Assembly (NCBI GenBank): GCA_963842725.1
Contig: CAWJHN010000004.1
Span: 1,860,001 to 1,924,000 of the forward strand
DNA length: 64,000 bases
From: UBA10649 sp963842725
GTDB lineage: Bacteria; Actinomycetota; Actinomycetes; S36-B12
Reading direction: 5' to 3'
Both the position numbers and the translations under genes were made by a program. The notes beneath the pieces were generated by a model, which worked only from the letters and a program-made list of their open reading frames with translations, was not told the origin of the DNA and searched no databases. Positions 44,115 to 52,406 of this stretch are shown one piece after another. Within the stretch, counting starts at the first letter, position 1, and each line of letters starts with the position of its first letter.

Positions 44115-45065
44115 CTACCAGCGGCGGCTCCGGATGGCCGGCTGCATGCCGATCACTTCGCCGATCGCGTACTCGAGCAGCATGGATCGTCCCCAGACCA
44201 GGTTCTTCGTCACGCTGACCGCGCTCCATCCCCAATCGCGCTCGATCTCCGCCCGGCGCTGCCGGTCGGCCGCCTCCAAGGCCTCCCCCCGGTGGTGGGC
44301 CTCGCCGTCGTACTCCCAGGCGTGGCGGACGTCGCGGTAGCCCATGTCGAGCCGTCGGCGCTCGCGGCCGGAGGCGTCGCACAGCGAGATCTGCAGTTCC
44401 GGCGCCGGAAACCCCGCGTCGCAGAAGCGCAGCCGCATCGCCGACTCCCCAAACGACTCCGCCCGGGGGTCGCATAGCTCGATCAGTCGGCGCGCGCGGG
44501 CGACGAACCGGTCGCCGCGCCAACGTTCCACCAGCTCCAGCAGTTCGGCCGGGACGACGAGCCCAGAGCGCGCCATCGCGTCGACGGCGCCCAGGCCGAT
44601 GCCCGGAGTGGACCACCTCGCCAGGTCGATCGCTGTCCGGGACGGTACGACACAGGCCACCCCGGCCACCTCTGCCACGTCGGCAGCGGTCAGGTCCGTC
44701 GCATAGCAGCTGACGTCCGGACGACGGATCGGCGTCCTGCCTTTCGGCACAGCACATTCCAGGGGCGGCGGTGCGCGATGGCCACCGAGCGGTCGGGCAT
44801 CGACGCCGAGCAACCAGGCGGCTGTACCACGGCAGACGGCCGCGCCGTCGGGCAAGATCCGGCAGACCGCCGCCGCTCGGGACACGACGTCGTCCGGTGT
44901 TCCGGCCTTCACGAGGATTCCGCGAACGGGTTGCGTCAACCGGCCGGACCGGAGCAGCGCGTCGATGCCCCGGCGGGGCGCGCCGTCGCGCAGCGCGGTG
45001 GCGCGGGCAAAAGGCTGGTCAGGCAGGCCGTCGTGGAGCTGCTGCAGCCGACTCTCGGTGTCCAC
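44115..45065 (-). CDS. DUF559-type protein with AbiEi-like N-terminus, orphan
   Basis: 316 residues. An N-terminal winged-helix/AbiEi-like region (about 15-130: A-L-R-D-G-A-P-R-R-G-I-D-A-L-L-R-S-G-R) precedes a helical middle and a C-terminal Vsr-like nuclease fold with R-R-L-D-M-G-Y, A-W-E-Y-D-G-E-A-H-H and R-D-W-G-W. Asp and Glu positions of the active site are kept. It is not closely similar to the first DUF559 protein. Inverted repeats C and D stand 82 and 93 bases from its two ends. No AbiEii-type toxin is adjacent. Confidence 0.5.
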   Translation of the reverse strand: MDTESRLQQLHDGLPDQPFARATALRDGAPRRGIDALLRSGRLTQPVRGILVKAGTPDDVVSRAAAVCRILPDGAAVCRGTAAWLLGVDARPLGGHRAPPPLECAVPKGRTPIRRPDVSCYATDLTAADVAEVAGVACVVPSRTAIDLARWSTPGIGLGAVDAMARSGLVVPAELLELVERWRGDRFVARARRLIELCDPRAESFGESAMRLRFCDAGFPAPELQISLCDASGRERRRLDMGYRDVRHAWEYDGEAHHRGEALEAADRQRRAEIERDWGWSAVSVTKNLVWGRSMLLEYAIGEVIGMQPAIRSRRW

Positions 45066-45157
45066 GGACCCACCGTGGCTCGGAACCGGCGAATGGCCGT
45101 GGGGTTATCCACAGGGGATGACCGAGAGCGACCGTTCGCCACGGAAAGTCGCCGATT

Positions 45158-45181
45158 GCGTACCCGGATTGCATGATCACG
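45158..45181 (-). repeat. Short inverted-repeat family, copy D
   Basis: Read on the minus strand, it is CGTGATCATGCAATCCGGGT followed by ACGC. It is inverted relative to copy C on the other side of the DUF559 gene. It is followed by a terminator-like hairpin and then copy E. Confidence 0.5.
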
Positions 45182-45196
45182 GAGGAGGGGGGCAGA

Positions 45197-45232
45197 ACAG
45201 AACGGCCGGACCTTGCGGTCCGGCCGTTCTGT
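45197..45232. terminator. Hairpin between the DUF559 gene and dioxygenase 2
   Basis: ACAGAACGGCCGGACC and its exact complement give a 16-bp stem with a TTGC loop, without a U-tract. It ends the leftward ferredoxin-dioxygenase transcript (stop at 45317) and stands between repeats D and E. Confidence 0.5.
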
Positions 45233-45276
45233 CGGGTCATCGATCGAGATGCCCGTGGATCTCTGGTGCCCCGAAT

Positions 45277-45300
45277 GTGTGCCTGGATTGCATGATCACG
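45277..45300 (-). repeat. Short inverted-repeat family, copy E
   Basis: Read on the minus strand, it is CGTGATCATGCAATCCAGGC followed by ACAC, 16 bases past the dioxygenase 2 stop. Same orientation as copy D. The first 16 bases are identical in copies C, D and E. Confidence 0.5.
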
Positions 45301-45316
45301 CGGGGGAGGGGGTGGA

Positions 45317-46237
45317 TCAGGTGAAGACGGTGGTGAAGCTCTCCTTGATCTCGCGGGCGTGGTAGAAGATGCCCTTCGCGAGCTGGTCGGCGGTCCAGAC
45401 GATGGTCGGCCGGTCGCGGTAGGACGTGTAGCCGCCCGCGAAGGTCTCGTTCCGGTTGCCGGCCGGGTCGAAGAAGTAGATCGTCTCGCCCCGGGTGATG
45501 CCGTGACGCGTCGGGCCGACGTCGATCGGCACGTCGTCCATGGTGAAGATGTCGGCGGCGTGCAGGATGTCGTTCCAGTCACGCATCTGGAACGCGAAGT
45601 GGTGCAGCTTGCCGTTCGGGCCGCGCAGCAGCGCGATGTCGTGCACCTTCTGCATCGACGAGAGCCAGTACGCGATGGTCTGCGCGTCGTCGGACAGGTC
45701 GGTCTGGGCGCGCTCGGTGGTGTAGAAGTTCGTGACCTCCATGAAGAACCGCGCCGCGGTGTCGATGTCCTCGCCCATCACCAGAGCGTGGTCGAGCATC
45801 GGGGCGCCCACGCCGACCAGGTGCCGCGGGAACGCGTCCGGGTTGTGCGTGCCGACCTCGAGGCCCACGGCCGTCATCGAGTGGTAGAACTCGAACGTGT
45901 GGTCGATGCAGGGCAGGTGAACGCGGACGCCGTCGCTGACCTCGCGGTTCTCGCCGGCACTCATCCGGGTCACGGTGCAGTCGCCGAAGGTCGTGGCGCG
46001 CTGCTCGATGCCGTCGAGGTCGCCGGCCTGGTCGACCTTGAACCCGAACTTGACCGCGCCGACGCCACCCTCCTCGAGCACCACCGAGTGGTGGTCCCAC
46101 TCGTCCCAGCCCTTGAAGTAGAGCTTGCCGCTCTCCTCCGCGGTCGGGTACAGGCCGAGGGTGTTCGCGTAGTGGTCCTTGGCCTTGGCCAGGTCGGTGA
46201 CGCGCGCATGGACGTAGCCCATTCGCAGGATCGTCAT
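45317..46237 (-). CDS. Catechol 2,3-dioxygenase 2
   Basis: 306 residues from ATG 46237, with AAAGGAG upstream; intact. Extradiol vicinal-oxygen-chelate fold with ligands in M-L-D-H-A-L near 150, L-H-H-F-A-F near 213 and G-N-R-N-E-T near 263. It is clearly similar to dioxygenase 1 throughout (H-A-R-V-T-D-L-A and L-Y-F-K-G-W-D-E-W-D-H-H are shared), but diverged enough to suggest different substrate preference, for example methylcatechols. It is co-transcribed with the ferredoxin gene, whose product would keep its iron reduced. Confidence 0.5.
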   Translation of the reverse strand: MTILRMGYVHARVTDLAKAKDHYANTLGLYPTAEESGKLYFKGWDEWDHHSVVLEEGGVGAVKFGFKVDQAGDLDGIEQRATTFGDCTVTRMSAGENREVSDGVRVHLPCIDHTFEFYHSMTAVGLEVGTHNPDAFPRHLVGVGAPMLDHALVMGEDIDTAARFFMEVTNFYTTERAQTDLSDDAQTIAYWLSSMQKVHDIALLRGPNGKLHHFAFQMRDWNDILHAADIFTMDDVPIDVGPTRHGITRGETIYFFDPAGNRNETFAGGYTSYRDRPTIVWTADQLAKGIFYHAREIKESFTTVFT

Positions 46238-46265
46238 TGGTGAACTCCTTTGTTCGTAGCGGGCC

Positions 46266-46592
46266 TCAACGCCGCGCCAGGGCGGCCAGGAACGGTGCGA
46301 CCAGACGAACACTGGTATCGGGCCGCAGCGCGAGCACCGTGTCCTCCTGGGGCACGGCGCGACAAATCAGGCACACCCCCTTGCTGCGTTCCTCAGGGGT
46401 GAGCACTGTCTCGGCGACGATCTCCTCATAGGCGACCGAGCCTTCGACGACAGCGAACTTGCAGATCCCGCATCCACCACGCCGGCACCCGGACGTCGCG
46501 GCGTAGCCGGCTCGATGCAGGCCACCGAGAATCGTCTCTCCGGGCTTCAGCGCGATGTCGACATCGGTGTCGTTGACGGTCAGCCGAGGCAT
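46266..46592 (-). CDS. Plant-type [2Fe-2S] ferredoxin (XylT-like)
   Basis: 108 residues from ATG 46592. Cys ligands: S-G-C-R-R-G-G-C-G-I-C near 35-43 and a fourth in V-C-L-I-C near 75. XylT/DmpQ-type ferredoxins reactivate catechol 2,3-dioxygenase by reducing its oxidised iron. Its place 28 bases before a dioxygenase gene supports that role. It might alternatively feed an oxygenase. The start was taken at M-P-R-L-T because the longer ORF upstream is non-conserved. Confidence 0.5.
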   Translation of the reverse strand: MPRLTVNDTDVDIALKPGETILGGLHRAGYAATSGCRRGGCGICKFAVVEGSVAYEEIVAETVLTPEERSKGVCLICRAVPQEDTVLALRPDTSVRLVAPFLAALARR

Positions 46593-46908
46593 CTCCGCTC
46601 CGATGAGGTGAATTCGGGGAGGGGTCGTCCACGGTCGGATGGCCGGCCGTGGTGTCAGCGTGGGGCCGCGGGCGTCCGTTGTCAGCAGGCCATTCCCCTC
46701 TGCGGAACGTTTTCCTGGAATCTGGGTCCAAAGTCCTGGGCGACGGGCGGGCCGCGGTGGGGCCCTCACTTGGGCCCGCAGGCCCTGTGCCGCGGGCCCG
46801 GGGACTTGGCACGATCCCGGTATCGGCGCTTCCTCGGGGGGCGGCGCCAGATCCGAGACGGCGACGGCGCCGAGTACCTGCTCGGGGGGTGCTCGGCGTC
46901 GCCGCTCG
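46593..46908. promoter_or_regulatory. 316-base gap with candidate operator at 46691-46709
   Basis: The gap between the ferredoxin and the GntR gene holds no credible ORF. At 46691-46709 stands CATTC-N9-GAACG, one mismatch from the CGTTC-N9-GAACG pattern of the two main catabolic operons, 99 bases before the ferredoxin start. The minus-strand reading begins CGTTCCG, as do the other two in their matching orientation. No clear sigma-70 promoter is visible. Confidence 0.5.
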
Positions 46909-47667
46909 TCAACGTGACGGGTCGGCCGCGAGATCGCGCGGAGGAAGCAGCGCCTGCATCCGGCCGAAGAACCCGCGAACGTGCTGTTCGACCAGGTTGG
47001 CTGCCCCGTCGCCGTCGTGATCGGCGATCCGCTGGTAGAGCGCGTGATGCTCCTGTCGCAGCCCCTGCGCGGTCTCGGCCCAGTCCTCGGACTCCTCGAA
47101 GGCTCGCAGCAAGGTGAAGCGCAGAGACTCCCGGACGGCGCTGGTCAGATCCGCCACCAGTCGGTTGCCACCTGCTTCGGCCACGGCGACATGGAACGCG
47201 GTGTCGAGATCGTTGAACGACGAGCGCGCGACGTCGACCTTGTCCATCGAGGCCAGCAGCTCACGCAGGCGTTTCAGGTCGTCGGACGTCGCCGCCTTGG
47301 CCGCCAGCCGGACGCTCCAGCGCTCCAGCATGACCCGGGTCTCGACCATCTCCTGGACCGGGAAGCTGCTCAGCGCCACGTGCAGGCGCAGCAGACGAGT
47401 CAGGGCGACGCCCGAGGAATCCGCGACCGTGGTGCCGGAGTCGGGACCGTTGCCCACGGCCGACTGCAGTACGCCTTGGGCCTGCAGCGCTCGAATGGCC
47501 TCTCGTACGGCCGAGCGGCTGACTCCCAGCAAAGAGGCCAGCTCGCGCTCAGCAGGCAGGCGATCGCCCACCCGCAGCTGCCCCGTGAGGATCTGCTCCT
47601 CGATCCGATCCAGGACAAGCTCGTACATGGGCGCTCGGGGGATGGTGCGCCAGGGGCCGTCACTCAC
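46909..47667 (-). CDS. GntR/FadR-family regulator of lactate use (LldR-like)
   Basis: 252 residues. GntR winged helix near 12-80 (I-L-T-G-Q-L-R-V-G-D-R-L-P-A-E-R-E-L-A and S-R-S-A-V-R-E-A-I-R-A-L); all-helical FadR-C domain from about 95, with metal-binding Asp/His residues (D-T-A-F-H-V-A-V near 160, H-H near 215, E-Q-H-V near 235). LldR/PdhR-type members repress lactate genes and release DNA on binding lactate. It is divergent from the lactate permease, and GGT-N3-ACC sites lie between. Confidence 0.5.
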   Translation of the reverse strand: MSDGPWRTIPRAPMYELVLDRIEEQILTGQLRVGDRLPAERELASLLGVSRSAVREAIRALQAQGVLQSAVGNGPDSGTTVADSSGVALTRLLRLHVALSSFPVQEMVETRVMLERWSVRLAAKAATSDDLKRLRELLASMDKVDVARSSFNDLDTAFHVAVAEAGGNRLVADLTSAVRESLRFTLLRAFEESEDWAETAQGLRQEHHALYQRIADHDGDGAANLVEQHVRGFFGRMQALLPPRDLAADPSR

Positions 47668-47729
47668 GAGGGCATCTTCTCGGGATCCGTGGTCGCCCGC
47701 TACTCGGCCAGACGTTTCCGCTCATCCAA

Positions 47730-47798
47730 GGTAGGACCAAAGCCCCGTAGTGCTCTGTGGTGCGTGTCTCCTATGGTTCTCCGAAATAAGGTCGGACC
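47730..47798. promoter_or_regulatory. Two GGT-N3-ACC half-palindromes, FadR-type operators
   Basis: AAGGTAGGACCA (GGT...ACC at 47730-47738) and AAGGTCGGACCA (47790-47798) differ by one base and lie exactly 60 bases apart in the 150-base divergent region. FadR-subfamily GntR proteins bind short GGT/ACC-like palindromes, so these are candidate LldR operators. The second lies 20 bases before the permease start, where binding would block transcription or ribosome access. Confidence 0.5.
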
Positions 47799-47817
47799 AT
47801 TCTCTGGAGGACCAAAG

Positions 47818-49517
47818 ATGTTCCAACAAGAGCCCTCACCCCTGGCCGACAGCCTTCTGCTCTCGGCGCTGGTCGCGTTGCTGCCCCTGCTGACGATCTT
47901 CGTCCTCCTCGGCCTGTTCCGGGTCAAGGCCCATCTCGCCGGCCTGGCCTCGCTGGTCGTCGCCATCCTGGTCAGCGTCTTCGCGTTCCACATGCCGATG
48001 AACCTGGCTCTGCTCTCCGCGAGTCAGGGCGCGGTGTTCGGCCTGTTCCCGATCATGTGGATCGTGCTCAACGCCGTCTGGCTCTACCAGGTGACCGTGG
48101 TCAGCGGGAGGTTCGAGGACCTGCGCGGCGCCTTCCGGCTCGTCTCCGACGACCCGCGGGTGCAGGCGATCATCATCGCCTTCTGCTTCGGCGGCCTGCT
48201 CGAGGCGCTGGCCGGGTTCGGTGCTCCGGTGGCGATCACCGGGGTGATGCTCATGGCCCTGGGCTTCTCGCCCGATGCGTGCCGCCGCCGTCGTGCTGCT
48301 GGCGAACACCGCGCCCGTGGCCTACGGGGCCATCGCCACCCCGATCATCACGGCTGCCAACCTCACCAAGATCTCGGTGCGACGACATCGGCGGCGTCGT
48401 CGGCCGGCAGACCCCGGTGCTCGCGCTGTTCGTGCCGCTGCTGCTGGTCGGACTGGTCGACGGCCGGCGTGGGCTGCGTCAGACCTGGCCCATCGCCCTG
48501 TTCACCGGCGCCGTGTTCGCGGTCGCCCAGTTCACGGCCGCCAACTTCATCTCGGTCGAGCTCACCGACGTGATCGCCTCGCTGGCCGGCCTGGCCGCGG
48601 CGGTGCTGTTCCTGCGGGTGTGGCAGCCCAGCGGAGGCGAGGCGGCCGCCGAGACCCTGCGGATCGAGAGCGAGCGTGAGCACTCGGAGCTGGCGGCCGG
48701 GTCCAGCGGCGCGGCCGGGACGACGACCAAGGCCCGCCCGGCGACGTCCGACACCCACGCCCGCCCGTCGCGCGACAAGATCCTGATGGCCTTCCTGCCC
48801 TACCTGATCGTGATCGTCGTGTTCGCCGTGGCCAAGCTCTGGAAGCCCGCGAAGACCTTCCTGGTCGGCCAGGACGTCAAGATCAAGTGGCCGGGGCTCG
48901 ACGGCAACATCCTCAGTGCCTCGGGCAAGCCCTCCACCGCGACCGTCTACACCCTGCCGTGGCTGTCCTCGCCGGGCACCCTGCTGCTGATCTGCGGAGT
49001 CGTCACGGCGGTGATCTACCGGGTCGCCGCTCGGGATGCGATCGGTGAGTACACGGCCGTGCTCAACCGGATGAAGTACGCGCTGCTCACCGTGTCCAGC
49101 GTGCTCGCCCTGGCCTATGTCATGAACTTCTCCGGGCAGACGATCACCATCGGCACCTGGATCGCCGCCGCGGGCGCCGCGTTCGCCTTCTTCTCCCCGA
49201 TCCTGGGCTGGCTGGGCACCGCGGTCACCGGCTCGGACACCTCGGCCAACGCCCTGTTCGCCACCCTTCAGCAGACGGTCGGAGTCAAGACCGGGATCGA
49301 CCCCACCCTGCTCGTGTCGGCCAACACCTCCGGTGGCGTGCTGGGCAAGATGATCAGCCCGCAGAACCTGACCATCGCCGCCACCTCCGTGGGCCTGGCC
49401 GGGCGGGAGTCCGACATCTTCCGCAAGGTCGTGCTGTGGAGCCTCGGCCTGCTGCTGGCCATGTGCGTGCTGGTGTACCTGCAGTCGACACCTGTGCTGT
49501 CCTGGATGCTCGGCTGA
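47818..49517 (+). CDS. lldP: L-lactate permease, LldP-like (frameshifted)
   Basis: 566 residues' worth of sequence, with two extra bases near 48273 (a G in C-G-ATG) and 48378. Corrected, it is a 12- to 14-helix lactate/glycolate-H+ symporter of the LctP family: F-G-A-P-V-A-I-T-G near 140, N-T-A-P-V-A-Y-G-A near 165, T-G-S-D-T-S-A-N-A-L-F near 470 and N-T-S-G-G-V-L-G-K-M near 502. A hydrophilic loop (about 270-320) is typical of the family. TGGAGG precedes ATG 47818. Heads the lut operon. Confidence 0.5.
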
Positions 49518-49547
49518 CCTCGCCGCGTCGACGAAGGAGTCTCCACC

Positions 49548-50288
49548 ATGAAGGTCGCACTCTTCGTGACCTGCCTGAACGACGCGTTGTTCCCGAACAC
49601 CGGCCGGGCCACGGTCGAGGTACTGGAACGGGCCGGCGCGTCGGTCGTCTTCCCCACCGGGCAGACCTGCTGCGGGCAGATGCACGTGAACACCGGGTAC
49701 CGCGAGCAGGGCACCGCGCTGATGCGGTCCTTCCTCGACGTCTTCGAGGGCTACGAGCGGGTGGTGGCACCGTCGTCGTCCTGCGTGGCCACGGTGCGCC
49801 ACTACTACCCGTCCCTTGCCGCCGAGAGCGGCGACGCGTCGCTCGTGCAGCGGGTGGCGGAGCTGAGCAGCCGGGTGCACGACCTGAGCGAGTTCCTGAT
49901 CGACGTCGCGCAGGTCGAGGACGTCGGCGCCTACTTCCCGCACCGGGTCACTTACCACACCACCTGTCATTCGCTGCGTGGTCTGCAGTTGGGGGAGCGG
50001 CCCTACCGGCTGCTGCGCGCCGTCCGCGGCCTGACCCTGCTCGACCTGGCGAACTCGGAGGAGTGCTGCGGGTTCGGCGGCACCTTCTCGGTGAAGAATC
50101 CCGACGTCTCGCTGGCGATGGCAGCCGACAAGGCACGTCACGTGAGCGACACCGGGGCCGAGGTGCTGGTGGCCGCCGACAGATCGTGCTTGATGAACAT
50201 CGGCGGACTGCTCTCCCGCCAGCGCAGTGGGGTGAAGGTGATGCACCTCGCCGAGGTGCTCGCCTCGACCGAAGGGGGACGGCGATGA
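49548..50288 (+). CDS. lutA: Lactate oxidation protein LutA (LldE)
   Basis: 246 residues. It is the CCG-domain subunit of the LutABC L-lactate oxidase. Two copies of the Cys-rich CCG motif (T-C-C-G-Q near 43 and E-C-C-G-F-G-G near 172), with C-V and T-C-H residues near 80 and 142, bind an Fe-S cluster. AAGGAG precedes ATG 49548. The stop overlaps the lutB start (ATGA). Confidence 0.5.
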   Translation: MKVALFVTCLNDALFPNTGRATVEVLERAGASVVFPTGQTCCGQMHVNTGYREQGTALMRSFLDVFEGYERVVAPSSSCVATVRHYYPSLAAESGDASLVQRVAELSSRVHDLSEFLIDVAQVEDVGAYFPHRVTYHTTCHSLRGLQLGERPYRLLRAVRGLTLLDLANSEECCGFGGTFSVKNPDVSLAMAADKARHVSDTGAEVLVAADRSCLMNIGGLLSRQRSGVKVMHLAEVLASTEGGRR

Positions 50289-51727
50289 GCCGCGCTTTCG
50301 TCGGCATGCCGGCCTTCCCGGTGGGAGCCAAGGAGGCGGTGGTCGACTCCCAGCTGCGGCGCAACTTGCGCCACGCCACCACCACCATCCGGGACAAGCG
50401 GGCCCGGGCGGTGGGTGAGCTCGAGGACTGGGAGGACCTGCGGCTGGCCGGAGCCGGGATCAAGGACGAGGTGGGCCGGCACCTCGACTCCTACCTCGAA
50501 CAGTTCGAGGCGGCTTTCACCGCGGCCGGTGGGCACGTGCACTGGGCCCGGGACGCCGCCGAGGCGAACCGGATCGTGACCGAGCTGATCAAGGCCACCG
50601 GCGAGACCGAGGTGGTCAAGGTCAAGTCGATGGTCACCGTCGAGATCGCGCTGAACGAGGCGCTCGCCGAGGCCGGGATCACTGCGCTGGAGACCGACCT
50701 GGCCGAGCTGATCGTGCAGCTCTCCGACGACCTGCCCAGCCACATCCTGGTGCCGGCGATCCATCGCAGCCGAGGCGAGATCCGGGAGATCTTCCTCGAT
50801 CACATGCCCGAGGTGCGATCCGATCTCACCGACGAGCCGGCGGACCTGGCCGGCGCCGCCCGCAGCTACCTTCGGCGCCGGTTCATGGCGGCCAAGGTGG
50901 CCGTCTCAGGCGCCAATTTCATGATCGCGGAGACCGGTGCGCTGGTGGTCGTGGAGTCGGAGGGCAACGGGCGGATGTGCCTGACTCTTCCGGAGACCCT
51001 GATCAGCGTGGTCGGCATCGAGAAGATGCTGCCGACCTGGCGTGACCTCGAAGTGTTCATGCAGCTGCTGCCACGGTCCTCGACCGCCGAGCGGATGAAC
51101 CCGTACACCACCATGTGGACCGGAGTCCACGCCGGTGACGGTCCGCAGAACGTGCATGTGGTGCTGCTCGACAACGGGCGTACTCGGGCGCTCGCAGACC
51201 CGCACGGGCGCCAAGCCCTGCGGTGTATCCGGTGTTCAGCGTGTCTGAACGCGTGCCCCGTGTACGAACGCGTCGGAGGCAAGGCCTACGGCTCGGTCTA
51301 TCCGGGTCCGATCGGGGCGATCCTCAACCCCTTGCTCAACGGGGTGGAGGCGGGGCCGGTGGAGAAGTCCCTGCCCTACGCCTCGTCGTTGTGCGGGCGG
51401 TGCTTCGAGGTGTGCCCGGTGCGGATCGACATCCCAGAAGTGTTGGTCCAGCTGCGAGGTCAGGTGGTGGCGGCCGGCAAGTCGCCGCGGCTCCAGGGGG
51501 CCGGGATGGCCGGGGTCGGCTGGGTGTTCGGCAAGCCCTGGCGGCTGGCGTTGGCCGAGCGCGGCCTGGGCCTCGCCTCGCGCATGTTCGGCCGCAAGGG
51601 AACCATCGGCCCGATCTCGATACCGGGCTGGGCGATCGCCTGGTCCCGAGGTCGCGACGTTCCTGTGCCGCCTCGGGAGTCGTTCCGGCAGTGGTGGGCA
51701 CGTACGCATGGGGAGGGTGAGCAGTGA
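50285..51727 (+). CDS. lutB: Lactate oxidation Fe-S protein LutB (LldF)
   Basis: 480 residues. The N-terminal LUD domain (about 60-290) is followed by two 4Fe-4S clusters: C-I-R-C-S-A-C-L-N-A-C-P near 313 and C-G-R-C-F-E-V-C-P near 368, and a C-terminal LutB-specific helical tail. Oxidises L-lactate to pyruvate as part of the complex and passes electrons to quinone. Starts and stops overlap neighbours (ATGA, GTGA). Intact. Confidence 0.5.
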   Translation: MSRAFVGMPAFPVGAKEAVVDSQLRRNLRHATTTIRDKRARAVGELEDWEDLRLAGAGIKDEVGRHLDSYLEQFEAAFTAAGGHVHWARDAAEANRIVTELIKATGETEVVKVKSMVTVEIALNEALAEAGITALETDLAELIVQLSDDLPSHILVPAIHRSRGEIREIFLDHMPEVRSDLTDEPADLAGAARSYLRRRFMAAKVAVSGANFMIAETGALVVVESEGNGRMCLTLPETLISVVGIEKMLPTWRDLEVFMQLLPRSSTAERMNPYTTMWTGVHAGDGPQNVHVVLLDNGRTRALADPHGRQALRCIRCSACLNACPVYERVGGKAYGSVYPGPIGAILNPLLNGVEAGPVEKSLPYASSLCGRCFEVCPVRIDIPEVLVQLRGQVVAAGKSPRLQGAGMAGVGWVFGKPWRLALAERGLGLASRMFGRKGTIGPISIPGWAIAWSRGRDVPVPPRESFRQWWARTHGEGEQ

Positions 51728-52377
51728 ACGCCAAAGACGCTGTGCTGCAGAGCATCCGGGCAGCTCGAGCAGACGTGCCGGGAAGCGAGTCGCCGGGGTC
51801 GGTGGCGATCCCGCGCGACTACCTGACCACCAGACCGATCCCCGGGGGTGCCGAGGGTCTGATCGACCGGTTCTGCGAACGGGTGGCCGACTACCGGGCC
51901 GAGGTGGAGGTCGTTGCGCCGCAGGAGGTTTCGGCGGCCGTGGGTAGGGCCCTGGCCGCTGTGGCGGCCACCCAGGTCGGGGTACCTGCCGGGCTGCCGG
52001 CGGCCTGGCTGCCCGAGGGGGTCACCGTGTATCGGGAGACGGCCGAGTCACCGCTGGACATCGACGCGTTGCAGGCGTTGCATGCGGTGGTCACCGGCGT
52101 CGCGGTCGGCATCGCCGAGACCGGCACCGTGGTGCTCGACGGGCGTCCCGAGTGCGGACGGCGCGCGCTGCACCTGGTGCCGGACCTGCACGTCTGCGTG
52201 GTGCACGCCGCCGACGTGGTGGACGACGTGCCGGCTGCGGTCGCCCGCCTCGGCGGCGGTGCGTCGTCCGGCCCGCTCACGTGGATCTCCGGCCCGTCGG
52301 CGACATCCGACATCGAACTGAATCGGGTGGAAGGGGTCCACGGCCCCCGACGCCTCCACGTCATCCTCGCCCGCTGA
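51724..52377 (+). CDS. lutC: Lactate oxidation protein LutC (LldG)
   Basis: 217 residues from GTG 51724. LUD-domain subunit. The motif G-I-A-E-T-G-T-V-V-L near 128 and the late G-P-S-A-T-S-D-I-E near 190 match the LUD fold (NagB-like nucleotide-binding). The gene overlaps lutB by four bases and is the last of the lactate operon. Confidence 0.5.
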   Translation: MNAKDAVLQSIRAARADVPGSESPGSVAIPRDYLTTRPIPGGAEGLIDRFCERVADYRAEVEVVAPQEVSAAVGRALAAVAATQVGVPAGLPAAWLPEGVTVYRETAESPLDIDALQALHAVVTGVAVGIAETGTVVLDGRPECGRRALHLVPDLHVCVVHAADVVDDVPAAVARLGGGASSGPLTWISGPSATSDIELNRVEGVHGPRRLHVILAR

Positions 52378-52406
52378 CCAGACACGGGGATCATGACCAC
52401 GGTGGG

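Noticed and set aside
52383..52400. GATCATGACCAC as a sixth copy of the CGTGATCATGC repeat
   Set aside because: It shares only the GATCATG core; the rest does not match the consensus.
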